Counted from the stretch's first letter, positions 1 through 5,346 are shown. The stretch is DNA of 5,346 bases from JBFXDI01 sp050181295 (GCA_050181295.1 JBFXDI010000201.1:1-5346), one strand, 5' to 3'. A program made the numbers and translations. The notes: generated from the sequence alone by a model not told the origin.

Positions 1-2510
1 AGCGAAACCACGAGCGGGCCACTTGAATTGTTGAAGCTGTCCGCCCGCAGATCGATAACCTCGATCCCCGAGACGTCCTGGCTCTCGGAGCCGAAATCGA
101 CATCGCGCCCGAGATTGAGGAAATCCAAATCATCTCCTCCCCGAAAACTGTCGCCGGTGATGGTGCCGATCGCCAGTACGTCTGTGCCGTCGCCACCGTC
201 GAGCGTGTCGTTGCCGCCGGCGCCGCCGGCGCCGGCACCTTCGAGGCTGTCGTTCCCGGCACCGCCCAGCAACGAATCCGCCCCGTTGCTCCCGAGGAGC
301 AGGTCGTTCCCGGCGCCGCCCAAGAGGGTATCCGAGCCGAGCTGACCCTGAAGCTCGTCGTCGCCCGCGCCGCCCGAGATGGAATCGTCGCTGTGGTCCT
401 CGGTGCCCGGCTCGGGAAACCCCGATCGGGAATCGCCGAAGATCAGATCATTGCCGTCGCCGCCCTCGATCGTATCTTCGCCGAACACGAGATCGTTGCC
501 GTTGCCGCCCAGAATCGCATCGCCGACGATCGTATCGTCGCCGCCGCCGCCGAGGATGGAATCGTTGCCGAAGATCGTGTCGTCGCCGTTGCCGCCCGAC
601 GAGCCATCGCCGACAATGCTGTCGTTTCCCGCGCCGCCGACGATCGTATCGTTTCCGACCAGGACATCGTTGCCGCTACCTCCCGCGGATCCGTCGCCGA
701 TGGCCGTGCCTTCGAAGATGCCCGTCTCGATGGTATCGTTGCCCAGCAGCGAGTCGTCGCCTTCGCCGCCGCTCGACCCGTCCCCGACAACATCGCCTTG
801 CAGGCCGATCCGTATTTCGTCGTTGCCAACGAGCGTGTCGTGGCCGTTATTCCCCGCGGAGCCATCGCCGACGACGCCGGCGGAGCTGGCGAGCTCGATG
901 ACATCGCGGCCGATGAGCAGATCGCGGCCATTGCCGCCGTCCGAGCCGTCGCCAACGTACTGCCCGAAGCCGTCGACATTGCTGAGGGTGTCGTTCCCGA
1001 TCAGCGTATCGTCGCCGTCATTTCCCTTCGAGCCGTCGCCGACGACATCGTCCCTGAAGCGGTTCGAATTGCCCTTGAAGAGATCGTTGCCGAGGAGCGA
1101 GTCGTCGCCGGCGCCGCCTTCCGACCCATCCCCGACGACGCTCTCGACGAAGAACTGGCCTTCGATGGTGTCGTTGCCGACCAGCGTATCGTTGCCGTCA
1201 CCGCCATCGGATCCGTCGCCCGTGAGCGTATCATTGCCGCTGCCGGCAACGAGGCTGTCGTCGCCGCTCAGGAAATCGTCGCCGTTTCCGCCGTCCGAGC
1301 CGTCGCCCGTGATCGTCCGTATGTCGAATATCTCGGACCTGCCGATCGTATCGTTTCCCGAAAGCGTGTCGTCGCCGGCTCCGCCGGTCGAGCCATCCCC
1401 GACCATCGTTCCGGAACCGACCAAGCTGTCGTTTCCTGCAAGCCGATTGTCTGCCGCCGTGCCTGATGACCCGTCGCCGACCAGGCTGTCCGCACCTCCG
1501 TTTCCGTCCAGCGTATCGTTGCCGGCACGGCCGACGAGCCGATTGCTCGACCCATCGCCCGTCAGCCGGTCTGCGCGATCCGATCCGGTCAGGTTCTGGA
1601 TGTCGACAAGGAAGTCGCCCTGCGCGCCGCCGCCCGTCGCAGTTCCAGTCGCAAGGTCGACGGTGACGCGGGACGACGACTGGGTGTAGGAAGCCGTATT
1701 GTTTCCGGAACCACCGTCGATCGTGTCCGCGCCGCTGCCTCCAAGGATGCTGTCGTCTCCGGCGTCGCCCGCGAGGCGGTCGCGGCCCGAAGCCCCGGAG
1801 AGCGTGTCGTTGCCGCTGCCGCCTGCAATGGCGTCATGGCCGCCGCCGCCTTGTGCGACATCATTGCCATCGCCGCCAATGATGCTGTCGTCGTTGTTCT
1901 CGCCGAGCAGGCTGTCGTCGCCATTGCCGCCGTCGAGCGTGTCACGGCCGTCGCCGCCGAGGACGGTGTCGTCGCCCTCTCCACCGCTGGCCACGTCGTT
2001 GTCGAAGCTCGCATTGATGCTGTCGTTGCCAGTGCCCCCGAAAAGGCTGTCGTCGCCGGGGCCGCCGGAGAGCGTGTCGTCGCCAGCCCCGCCAAAGATC
2101 GTGTCGTCGCCACCCGCGCCGCGCAGCACGTCGTTGCCGGCACCGCCGAGCAAGCTGTCGTCATTCGCCTCGCCGAGGATGCTGTCCTCGCCATCGCCGC
2201 CGGAGAGGCTGTCGTCGCCATCGCCGCCGAAGATAGTGTCGTTGCCGTCGCCGCCCTCCGCCCGGTCATGCCCGAAGCTCGCGAGCAGCCGGTCGTCGCC
2301 GGCTTCGCCCAGCAGGCTGTCATCGTCCGGGCCGCCGGAGAGCGTGTCGCCTCCAGCGCCGCCACGGATCGTGTCGTCGCCGCTTCTGCCAAGGATACTG
2401 TCGGGAAGGTCGGTGCCAGGAAGGCTGTCGTCGCCCGCCCCGCCGGAGATGATGCCGAACTGTGCCACTGCCGGCTCGCGCCGGACGAATGTAGTCGAAT
2501 CGGTTGCCAT
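1..2510 (-). CDS. RTX (hemolysin-type calcium-binding repeat) protein, partial at C-terminus
   Basis: The frame is open for 836 codons with no stop and runs off the left edge, so the C-terminus is missing. ATG at 2510 is preferred because AAGGGGG lies 6 nt upstream; an in-frame ATG at 2543 has no comparable site. Residues 1-20 have no hydrophobic signal. Residues 22-270 are nonapeptides of the GGxGxDxLx type, for example GGAGDDTLSGG. Residues 270-319 form the usual RTX linker (NTASYT...VTVDLATG...IQNLTGS...RLTGD). Residues 318-637 hold twelve GDGS units described separately. Residues 638-790 return to ordinary repeats, and 795-836 contain GIEVIDL, a segment often seen near the ends of such proteins. 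In this family the repeats bind Ca2+ and fold into a parallel beta-roll outside the cell after type I (ABC) secretion. No enzymatic domain is visible, so a structural, adhesin or surface role is possible but unproven. The family call is firm; the function is unknown. Confidence 0.95.
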   Translation of the reverse strand, partial: MATDSTTFVRREPAVAQFGIISGGAGDDSLPGTDLPDSILGRSGDDTIRGGAGGDTLSGGPDDDSLLGEAGDDRLLASFGHDRAEGGDGNDTIFGGDGDDSLSGGDGEDSILGEANDDSLLGGAGNDVLRGAGGDDTIFGGAGDDTLSGGPGDDSLFGGTGNDSINASFDNDVASGGEGDDTVLGGDGRDTLDGGNGDDSLLGENNDDSIIGGDGNDVAQGGGGHDAIAGGSGNDTLSGASGRDRLAGDAGDDSILGGSGADTIDGGSGNNTASYTQSSSRVTVDLATGTATGGGAQGDFLVDIQNLTGSDRADRLTGDGSSNRLVGRAGNDTLDGNGGADSLVGDGSSGTAADNRLAGNDSLVGSGTMVGDGSTGGAGDDTLSGNDTIGRSEIFDIRTITGDGSDGGNGDDFLSGDDSLVAGSGNDTLTGDGSDGGDGNDTLVGNDTIEGQFFVESVVGDGSEGGAGDDSLLGNDLFKGNSNRFRDDVVGDGSKGNDGDDTLIGNDTLSNVDGFGQYVGDGSDGGNGRDLLIGRDVIELASSAGVVGDGSAGNNGHDTLVGNDEIRIGLQGDVVGDGSSGGEGDDSLLGNDTIETGIFEGTAIGDGSAGGSGNDVLVGNDTIVGGAGNDSIVGDGSSGGNGDDTIFGNDSILGGGGDDTIVGDAILGGNGNDLVFGEDTIEGGDGNDLIFGDSRSGFPEPGTEDHSDDSISGGAGDDELQGQLGSDTLLGGAGNDLLLGSNGADSLLGGAGNDSLEGAGAGGAGGNDTLDGGDGTDVLAIGTITGDSFRGGDDLDFLNLGRDVDFGSESQDVSGIEVIDLRADSFNNSSGPLVVS
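600..1559 (-). repeat. Twelve-unit GDGS higher-order repeat within the RTX gene (period about 87 bp)
   Basis: GDGS codons occur in frame with left ends at 600, 687, 774, 858, 942, 1029, 1122, 1209, 1296, 1389, 1467 and 1548. Intervals are 87, 87, 84, 84, 87, 93, 87, 87, 93, 78 and 81 bp, all multiples of three. The full unit reads roughly V-G-D-G-S-x-G-G-x-G-D-D-T-L-x-G-N-D-T-I followed by 6-12 variable residues; the two units at the right-hand (N-terminal) end are the most divergent. The variable tails differ strongly between units (FFVES, FKGNSNRF, ELASSAG), while the GDGS and GND cores are kept. This suggests old duplications under selection for the core, not a recent expansion. Confidence 0.9.
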
Positions 2511-3108
2511 TTCTGACCCCCTTGCTGATTCGACACGCCGCATCTGTTCGATTGCCCGGACTCTATGCCTTTTGAGGCAGTCATGCCAGATCAACCGTGA
2601 GCATGGTCCGAACTATCCAAGGACATGACGTTGGGAGCGGGCTCTATCGGAACCTCTACGTCGGGAACGTATCTTGAGTTGCGAGAAAGTCGCAGCCGGA
2701 TGCATGCCCTAGCGGCGATCAAGGTTCCGGTACGCTCAGAATCGTCCAGGTAATGGAACCTCGGCCGGTGGGTTCACCAGCGCGTCGCCGCAGGTTGGCA
2801 GGCTCGGTTAGCCAGACCGTTCGGAATCGTACTGTTTGGAGACGGAAATGCCTGTCGATATGAAGACGTCGAGCCTTGGGGACCGAAGTCGGACCAGATC
2901 ACAGACGCGCGCGGGCGTACTGGTCGAACCATCATGTCTGCGAGGAGGAAACATTTCTTGTTTCCCGAAATCCGACGTTCAAATCTCGATCCGGCTCGAG
3001 TGGGGTTGAGCTAGCTCCAGGATGAACCGAATTGGTCACCAACCGCGGCTCGGCCCGTAACAGCGGAGAGGTGAGGTGCGCCTGGTCGAAACCCGCAAGT
3101 CATGGCTG
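2511..3108. other. Long intergenic stretch without a convincing gene
   Basis: This roughly 600-bp stretch separates the start of the RTX gene from the end of the LysR gene; both are on the minus strand. It looks less GC-rich than its surroundings and has no frame with clear coding bias. Small structures seen are a 5-bp hairpin TGCCT-TTTG-AGGCA (2566-2579) in the RTX leader, a 6-bp hairpin GGAAAC-N7-GTTTCC (2947-2965), and a perfect 10-bp palindrome GAGCTAGCTC (3008-3017). A 53-codon plus-strand frame (ATG 2848, stop 3007-3009) follows a GGAG but resembles nothing I know. The RTX promoter must lie here or further upstream; I cannot place it. Confidence 0.5.
2517..2523 (-). promoter_or_regulatory. 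Ribosome binding site of the RTX gene
   Basis: On the minus strand AAGGGGG stands 6 nt before the ATG at 2510. It decides the start over the in-frame ATG at 2543, which is preceded by a sequence with no purine-rich anti-16S match. I found no convincing sigma-70 promoter upstream. Confidence 0.6.
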
Positions 3109-3116
3109 TCATGACT
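3098..3116 (-). terminator. Hairpin overlapping the stop codon of the LysR gene, possible weak terminator
   Basis: AGTCATG (3098-3104) and CATGACT (3110-3116) are perfect 7-bp arms around a 5-nt loop. On the minus strand the hairpin covers the LysR TGA stop (3109-3111) and is followed by TGCGGGTTTCG. There is no real T run, so intrinsic termination would be weak. It may instead be a 3'-end stabilising structure or chance. Confidence 0.25.
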
Positions 3117-3960
3117 GTTCTGCGGCGGCCACCTCCCGTATCCCCTCAAGGGCGATTTGGAGGGCGTCGGAGCCGCCTTCGACGGGGTACACCACGTATG
3201 CTTGCAGGGCGAACTCGGGGGTTCCGGGTACCATCGTCAGGCGACCTGCTTCGAGATACGGCCGCAGGACGCGGATCGGAAAGTAGCCGGATCCGCCGCT
3301 GGCGAGCAGATGCTGCAGACCGAGCCAGCCGATATTTGCGGTGAGGGCCGGGCCGATGAAGTCCGGAAAGTTGACGCTGTGCTTGGCGTAGAACTCCGGC
3401 CCCCAATCGACATAGACATAGTCGGATCGGGGTTTCGGATCGCCGGCCGATCCGGCGGACACAAGAACCAGACGCTCCATGAGCAGGGGCTCGATCTTCA
3501 GGCCCGGACGGCTTTGCGGCACATACATCACGCCGATATCGAGCCGGCCCTCGACCAAACTTTGCATCAGATCGGCCTCGAAACCGATCTCTGCGCGTAT
3601 CGAGACATCGGGCGCCTGCGCCTGCATCACGGGCAGCCACTTCAACAGCAGTTGCTCCCATAGGCCGAAGCGCCCCCCGATCGTGAGGGCCGCGCGAAAC
3701 CCTCTGGGAATTCCGACGTCCTGGCGCGCCTGTTCGACGGTGCGGACCAGCGTCGAGGCGTGCTTCTGGAACTGACGCCCGGCGGAGGTGAGGGTGGTCC
3801 CCGCCTTGTTGCGAACGAACAAGGTGCAACCGAGCATCTCCTCCAGCGCATGAATGCGCGCGCTGACGGTTGATTGCGTGACATGCAACCGGTCCGCGGC
3901 GTTGACGAAGTTTCCGGCCGCAACAATCGTGAGGAACGTCCGGGCGAGCTCGGTATCCAA
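3109..3960 (-). CDS. LysR-family transcriptional regulator (HdfR-like)
   Basis: The product is 283 residues, typical of LysR proteins. Residues 1-60 form the winged helix-turn-helix, with the family signature AADRLHVTQSTVSARIHALE at 21-40 followed by G-C-T-L-F-V-R and T-S-A-G. Residues about 90-275 are the effector-binding domain (ALTIGG, then EGRLDIGVMY at 137-146). The N-terminus MDTELARTFL resembles HdfR-type members. The start is taken as the TTG at 3960, because AGGAGG at 3968-3973 is 7 nt from it; the TTG two codons upstream at 3966 is only 1 nt from the same site. The gene diverges from the plus-strand oxidase-linked genes, the usual geometry for a LysR protein controlling its neighbour and itself. 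The inducer and true target are not visible. The RTX gene is on the same strand but about 600 bp downstream, so it is probably a separate unit. Confidence 0.95.
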   Translation of the reverse strand: MDTELARTFLTIVAAGNFVNAADRLHVTQSTVSARIHALEEMLGCTLFVRNKAGTTLTSAGRQFQKHASTLVRTVEQARQDVGIPRGFRAALTIGGRFGLWEQLLLKWLPVMQAQAPDVSIRAEIGFEADLMQSLVEGRLDIGVMYVPQSRPGLKIEPLLMERLVLVSAGSAGDPKPRSDYVYVDWGPEFYAKHSVNFPDFIGPALTANIGWLGLQHLLASGGSGYFPIRVLRPYLEAGRLTMVPGTPEFALQAYVVYPVEGGSDALQIALEGIREVAAAEQS

Positions 3961-3967
3961 GATCAAC

Positions 3968-3973
3968 CCTCCT
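3968..3973 (-). promoter_or_regulatory. Ribosome binding site that sets the LysR TTG start
   Basis: On the minus strand the sequence is AGGAGG followed by GTTGATC and then TTG at 3960, a 7-nt spacing. The longer reading from TTG at 3966 would leave 1 nt, too short for initiation. Confidence 0.7.
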
Positions 3974-3976
3974 ATG

Positions 3977-3993
3977 TATCGACATCGCCGATA
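3977..3993. promoter_or_regulatory. LysR-type box (TATCG-N7-CGATA, T-N11-A core)
   Basis: TATCG at 3977-3981 and CGATA at 3989-3993 form an inverted repeat whose T3979 and A3991 give the T-N11-A pattern known for LysR-family operators. A third half-site, TATCG, lies at 4009-4013, making CGATA-N15-TATCG with the middle one; the two direct TATCG copies are 32 bp apart, about three helical turns. The box lies between the LysR gene and the plus-strand genes and overlaps the likely LysR promoter, so autoregulation is the simplest inference. Confidence 0.5.
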
Positions 3994-3998
3994 TCATA
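3993..3998 (-). promoter_or_regulatory. Candidate -10 element of the LysR gene
   Basis: On the minus strand this is TATGAT, five of six matches to TATAAT, about 33 bp upstream of the TTG start. The best -35 at a 17-bp spacing is only CCAACA, a weak match, as is common in alphaproteobacteria or at regulated promoters. The middle CGATA half-site abuts and overlaps its edge, so a bound regulator would interfere with polymerase. Confidence 0.35.
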
Positions 3999-4050
3999 CC
4001 GCAAATCTTATCGTTTGTTGGATCCATCATCGCTGCATACGTACAGGATC

Positions 4051-4070
4051 ACGGGCGCTCCTGCGCCCGT
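4051..4070 (+). promoter_or_regulatory. Alternative hairpin, mutually exclusive with the terminator stem
   Basis: ACGGGCGC (4051-4058) and GCGCCCGT (4063-4070) are perfect 8-bp GC-rich arms around a TCCT loop. The left arm uses six of the seven bases of the terminator's left arm, so both cannot form in one RNA. It is transcribed first and has the shorter loop, so it could act as an antiterminator by default. This reading is inference; the pairing is seen directly. Confidence 0.45.
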
Positions 4071-4088
4071 AGCGCCCTCTTTTTTTTT
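4053..4088 (+). terminator. Terminator hairpin with nine-T run in the leader of the plus-strand operon (attenuator candidate)
   Basis: GGGCGCT (4053-4059) pairs with AGCGCCC (4071-4077) around an 11-nt loop and is followed by TC and then nine T residues (4080-4088), the form of an intrinsic terminator. No plus-strand gene ends upstream; the LysR gene is divergent. The terminator therefore sits in the leader of the following operon, with its T run touching the GGAGG ribosome binding site at 4089-4093. An overlapping alternative hairpin is listed separately. Confidence 0.55.
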
Positions 4089-4099
4089 GGAGGATTCCG

Positions 4100-4258
4100 A
4101 TGATCGAGGAAACGGTAAGGCTCCTGGCTCCCTGGCTTGCTTCGGCGGCGGCGATTCTGGTGTCGGCGTCGATCTTCGCGCCCACCGTGCGCTCGCGACG
4201 GCGGGCGCAAGCCCTCGTGCGTCGCAAAAACCCGGACCCGTCCGACCGCTCGCGATGA
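4100..4258 (+). CDS. Small single-pass membrane protein (52 residues) at the head of the oxidase-linked genes
   Basis: ATG at 4100 is preceded by GGAGG (4089-4093) at 6 nt, one of the best ribosome binding sites in the window, and the frame ends at TGA 4256-4258. The protein begins MIEETVRLLAPW. Residues about 8-28 are hydrophobic and alanine-rich (LLAPWLASAAAILVSASIF), enough for one membrane helix. Residues 31-52 are strongly basic (RSRRRAQALVRRK), which by the positive-inside rule puts the C-terminus in the cytoplasm. I recognise no family. Its place before the cupredoxin-like gene and oxidase subunit I suggests a small accessory or assembly protein of the oxidase, by context only. The 164 bp that follow, up to the cupredoxin-like gene, carry no recognisable gene. 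Confidence 0.65.
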   Translation: MIEETVRLLAPWLASAAAILVSASIFAPTVRSRRRAQALVRRKNPDPSDRSR

Positions 4259-4422
4259 GGGCGGGGCCGTTCCTGGCGGCGCGACGCGCCGGGCTGCGAC
4301 GAAGCATTTTGCGCATGGCATGCGACGAGCGGAACGTGCCGTAGGACGCCGGTGCAGGCCGAAGCGCCACAAGGCCGCGTCGCGTCGTGAGCTACCCACG
4401 AAGAGCGGGAGGCGAGTTGACA

Positions 4423-4932
4423 ATGCGCAGTTCCCCCACAGGTGCGCGGCGATCGCTTTTCGGCGTCGATGGCGGAATCGTCATCGGCCCTCCCCTCTCG
4501 CACAGCATGCCGCCCGCCACGGCCGCGCCGATCGACGTCGAGATGCCAAGCGATCCCGGCGGTGCGGCCCTTTGGATGATCCGGGAGAACGCCCGCCCGA
4601 CAACGGCCTGCCAACCGGCAAATGACAATTACCCCCTCCGGACTCCGAAGGGTGTCGTGCCCTGGCATTCGGACGAGCTCGAGGCGGGGGATTATTTCGA
4701 AGTCACGCTGACGGTGCCCGGGGTCCATGACGGCTTCCGCATCCCGCGTGAAGCCGCTGGCAGGATCGGACCGATCGCCGGCGAGCCGCGGAGGCCCGGC
4801 ATGCTGTCGTTGCGCTTTTTCAAGGACATACCGGAAACGACGAGTCGGCGAGAAGCGCCGCACGCCGCGCCGGCAATCTTCCCGATCGGCGCCGGGACAG
4901 CGCACGCGCACTCACAAGGAAAGCATTCGTGA
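4423..4932 (+). CDS. Plastocyanin/halocyanin-like cupredoxin lacking all copper ligands, possibly decaying
   Basis: The product is 169 residues from ATG 4423 (GGGAGG at 4407-4412, 10 nt upstream); a GTG at 4387 would add 12 residues. From memory of the family, the middle matches secreted blue-copper proteins: RENARPTTACQPANDNYPL (54-72) resembles their ENVHTTTAYHPAND region, PWHSDELEAGDYFEVTLTVPG (80-100) is the usual beta-hairpin, and HDGFRIPREAAGRIG (102-116) stands where others have YDYFCIPHEAAGMVG. The tail FFKDIPETT also fits. Expected ligands His, Cys, His and Met are Arg58, Arg106, Arg109 and Arg114, so type 1 copper cannot bind. The leader has a twin-arginine (ARRSLFG, 8-14), but its hydrophobic part carries an Asp. 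Family members deliver electrons or copper in the periplasm, which fits the oxidase gene next door. It may be a pseudogene that kept its frame or a protein with a new role. Confidence 0.7.
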   Translation: MRSSPTGARRSLFGVDGGIVIGPPLSHSMPPATAAPIDVEMPSDPGGAALWMIRENARPTTACQPANDNYPLRTPKGVVPWHSDELEAGDYFEVTLTVPGVHDGFRIPREAAGRIGPIAGEPRRPGMLSLRFFKDIPETTSRREAPHAAPAIFPIGAGTAHAHSQGKHS

Positions 4933-4991
4933 GCATTGAAACGGCGAAGAATAGCCCCTCGGACGCCGACCTTCAGGAGCCGCAGCCATGA
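4929..4991 (+). CDS. Possible 20-residue ORF overlapping the cupredoxin-like stop and the ctaD start
   Basis: GTG at 4929 overlaps the upstream stop as GTGA, and the frame ends in a TGA (4989-4991) that overlaps the ctaD ATG as ATGA. AAGGAA at 4916-4921 is 7 nt upstream. The peptide would begin MSIETAKNSPSDADLQEP, hydrophilic and acidic, with no membrane segment. Overlaps at both ends are typical of translational coupling, so it may be a leader-like peptide that carries ribosomes to ctaD. It is short enough to be chance. Confidence 0.35.
   Translation: MSIETAKNSPSDADLQEPQP
4975..4979 (+). promoter_or_regulatory. Ribosome binding site of ctaD
   Basis: AGGAG stands 8 nt before the ATG at 4988 and supports that start. 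It lies inside the possible 20-residue ORF. Confidence 0.6.
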
Positions 4992-5346
4992 CGGTTGTCG
5001 AATCTCGCACCGGCGTTCCACCGCCATCCGATCATCCGAGGGGATGGCGGCGCTGGGTCTTTTCGACCAACCACAAGGACATCGGCACGATGTATATCGT
5101 GCTGTCCGTGGTTGCCGGCCTTCTCGGCAGCCTGCTTTCCGTCGCCATGCGGCTCGAGCTCGCCCAGTCGGGCTTGCAGCTCTTCGCCGATCCTCAGCTC
5201 TTCAACGTCGTCGTCTCGACGCACGGCCTCATCATGATCTTCTTCGTGCTGATGCCGGCCCTGATCGGCGGCTTCGGCAACTGGTTCGTGCCCCTGCTTA
5301 TCGGCGCGCCGGACATGGCGTTCCCGCGGCTGAACAACATCAGCTT
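4988..5346 (+). CDS. ctaD: Cytochrome c oxidase subunit I (aa3 type), partial at C-terminus
   Basis: Subunit I holds the heme a and heme a3-CuB centres that reduce oxygen and pump protons across the inner membrane. The first 119 residues are present of an expected 500 or more. After a short soluble start comes W-V-F-S-T-N-H-K-D-I-G-T (about 23-34), the family's N-terminal signature. Helix 1 spans about 36-55. STHGLIMIFF (77-86) carries His79, one of the two axial ligands of the low-spin heme. GNWFVPLLIGAPDMAFPR (97-114) gives Asp109 at the mouth of the D proton channel, and Asn98 and Asn116 match the conserved asparagines of that channel. The gene looks intact as far as it goes. It follows the cupredoxin-like gene by 55 bp, without the subunit II gene that often precedes it. 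Confidence 0.97.
   Translation, partial: MTVVESRTGVPPPSDHPRGWRRWVFSTNHKDIGTMYIVLSVVAGLLGSLLSVAMRLELAQSGLQLFADPQLFNVVVSTHGLIMIFFVLMPALIGGFGNWFVPLLIGAPDMAFPRLNNIS

Noticed and set aside
600..1559. Regular 87-bp spacing considered as a CRISPR-like or satellite array
   Set aside because: All intervals are multiples of three, the frame stays open, and the conserved part is protein-level GDGS/GND; it is a coding repeat.
379..1689. Long plus-strand frames of Ser/Pro-rich (SPPxPSP) and Ala/Val-rich sequence, and other minus-strand frames, across the RTX region
   Set aside because: They are complements or frame shifts of the Gly/Asp codon repeats of the RTX gene and carry its 9-codon periodicity; no ribosome binding site or family match.
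2848..3009. 53-codon plus-strand frame (MPVDMKTSS...) with GGAG 6 nt upstream
   Set aside because: No recognisable similarity, weak codon bias and mixed composition; one ribosome binding site match is not enough.
2935..3015. Short frame MSARRKHFLFPEIRR... and the tRNA-like string GTTCAAATC at about 2975
   Set aside because: Only 26 codons; the flanks of the T-loop-like string do not form a T-stem and no other tRNA arm is present.
4015..4043. TTGTTG followed 17 bp later by TACGTA as a plus-strand promoter
   Set aside because: The -10 matches the consensus at only two positions; a promoter must exist near here, but this placement is not supported.
4137..4625. 162-codon arginine-rich plus-strand frame overlapping the small membrane protein and the cupredoxin-like gene
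   Set aside because: It is out of frame with two better supported genes and its Arg/Pro composition is typical of a shadow frame in GC-rich DNA.

Overview
The window is GC-rich bacterial DNA with very high GC at third codon positions. It probably comes from an alphaproteobacterium: the subunit I sequence and the aa3-oxidase-type neighbourhood fit that group, but this is inference. There are three blocks: a large calcium-binding repeat (RTX) gene on the minus strand that is cut by the left edge, a minus-strand LysR-type regulator, and a plus-strand respiratory (cytochrome oxidase) operon that is cut by the right edge.

Positions 1-2510 (minus) are one uninterrupted reading frame of at least 836 codons. 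It starts at an ATG with a good ribosome binding site and is made almost entirely of glycine/aspartate-rich RTX nonapeptides. Inside it, twelve GDGS-containing units with a period of 78-93 bp (26-31 residues) form a higher-order repeat that differs from the usual 9-residue RTX array. There is no signal peptide and no N-terminal catalytic domain, which fits type I secretion. The C-terminus and any export genes lie outside the window. Positions 2511-3108 carry no convincing gene.

Positions 3109-3960 (minus) encode a LysR-family (HdfR-like) regulator that probably starts at a TTG. It is divergent from the plus-strand genes. The short divergent spacer holds a T-N11-A LysR-type box made from TATCG/CGATA half-sites, a plausible -10 for the regulator, and two mutually exclusive hairpins. 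The second hairpin is followed by a nine-T run directly before the ribosome binding site of the first plus-strand gene, an arrangement that looks like transcription attenuation.

The plus-strand genes are a 52-residue single-pass membrane protein (4100-4258), a plastocyanin/halocyanin-like cupredoxin (4423-4932), a possible 20-residue ORF overlapping both neighbours (4929-4991), and cytochrome c oxidase subunit I (4988 to the edge). The cupredoxin is the most striking gene. Its fold signature and C-terminal tail are recognisable, but all four expected copper ligands (His, Cys, His, Met) read as arginine, each explicable by one base change. Its first beta-strand region looks shortened and its Tat-like leader looks damaged. 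It is either a decaying copy or an apo-cupredoxin with a changed role. No oxidase subunit II gene precedes subunit I here.
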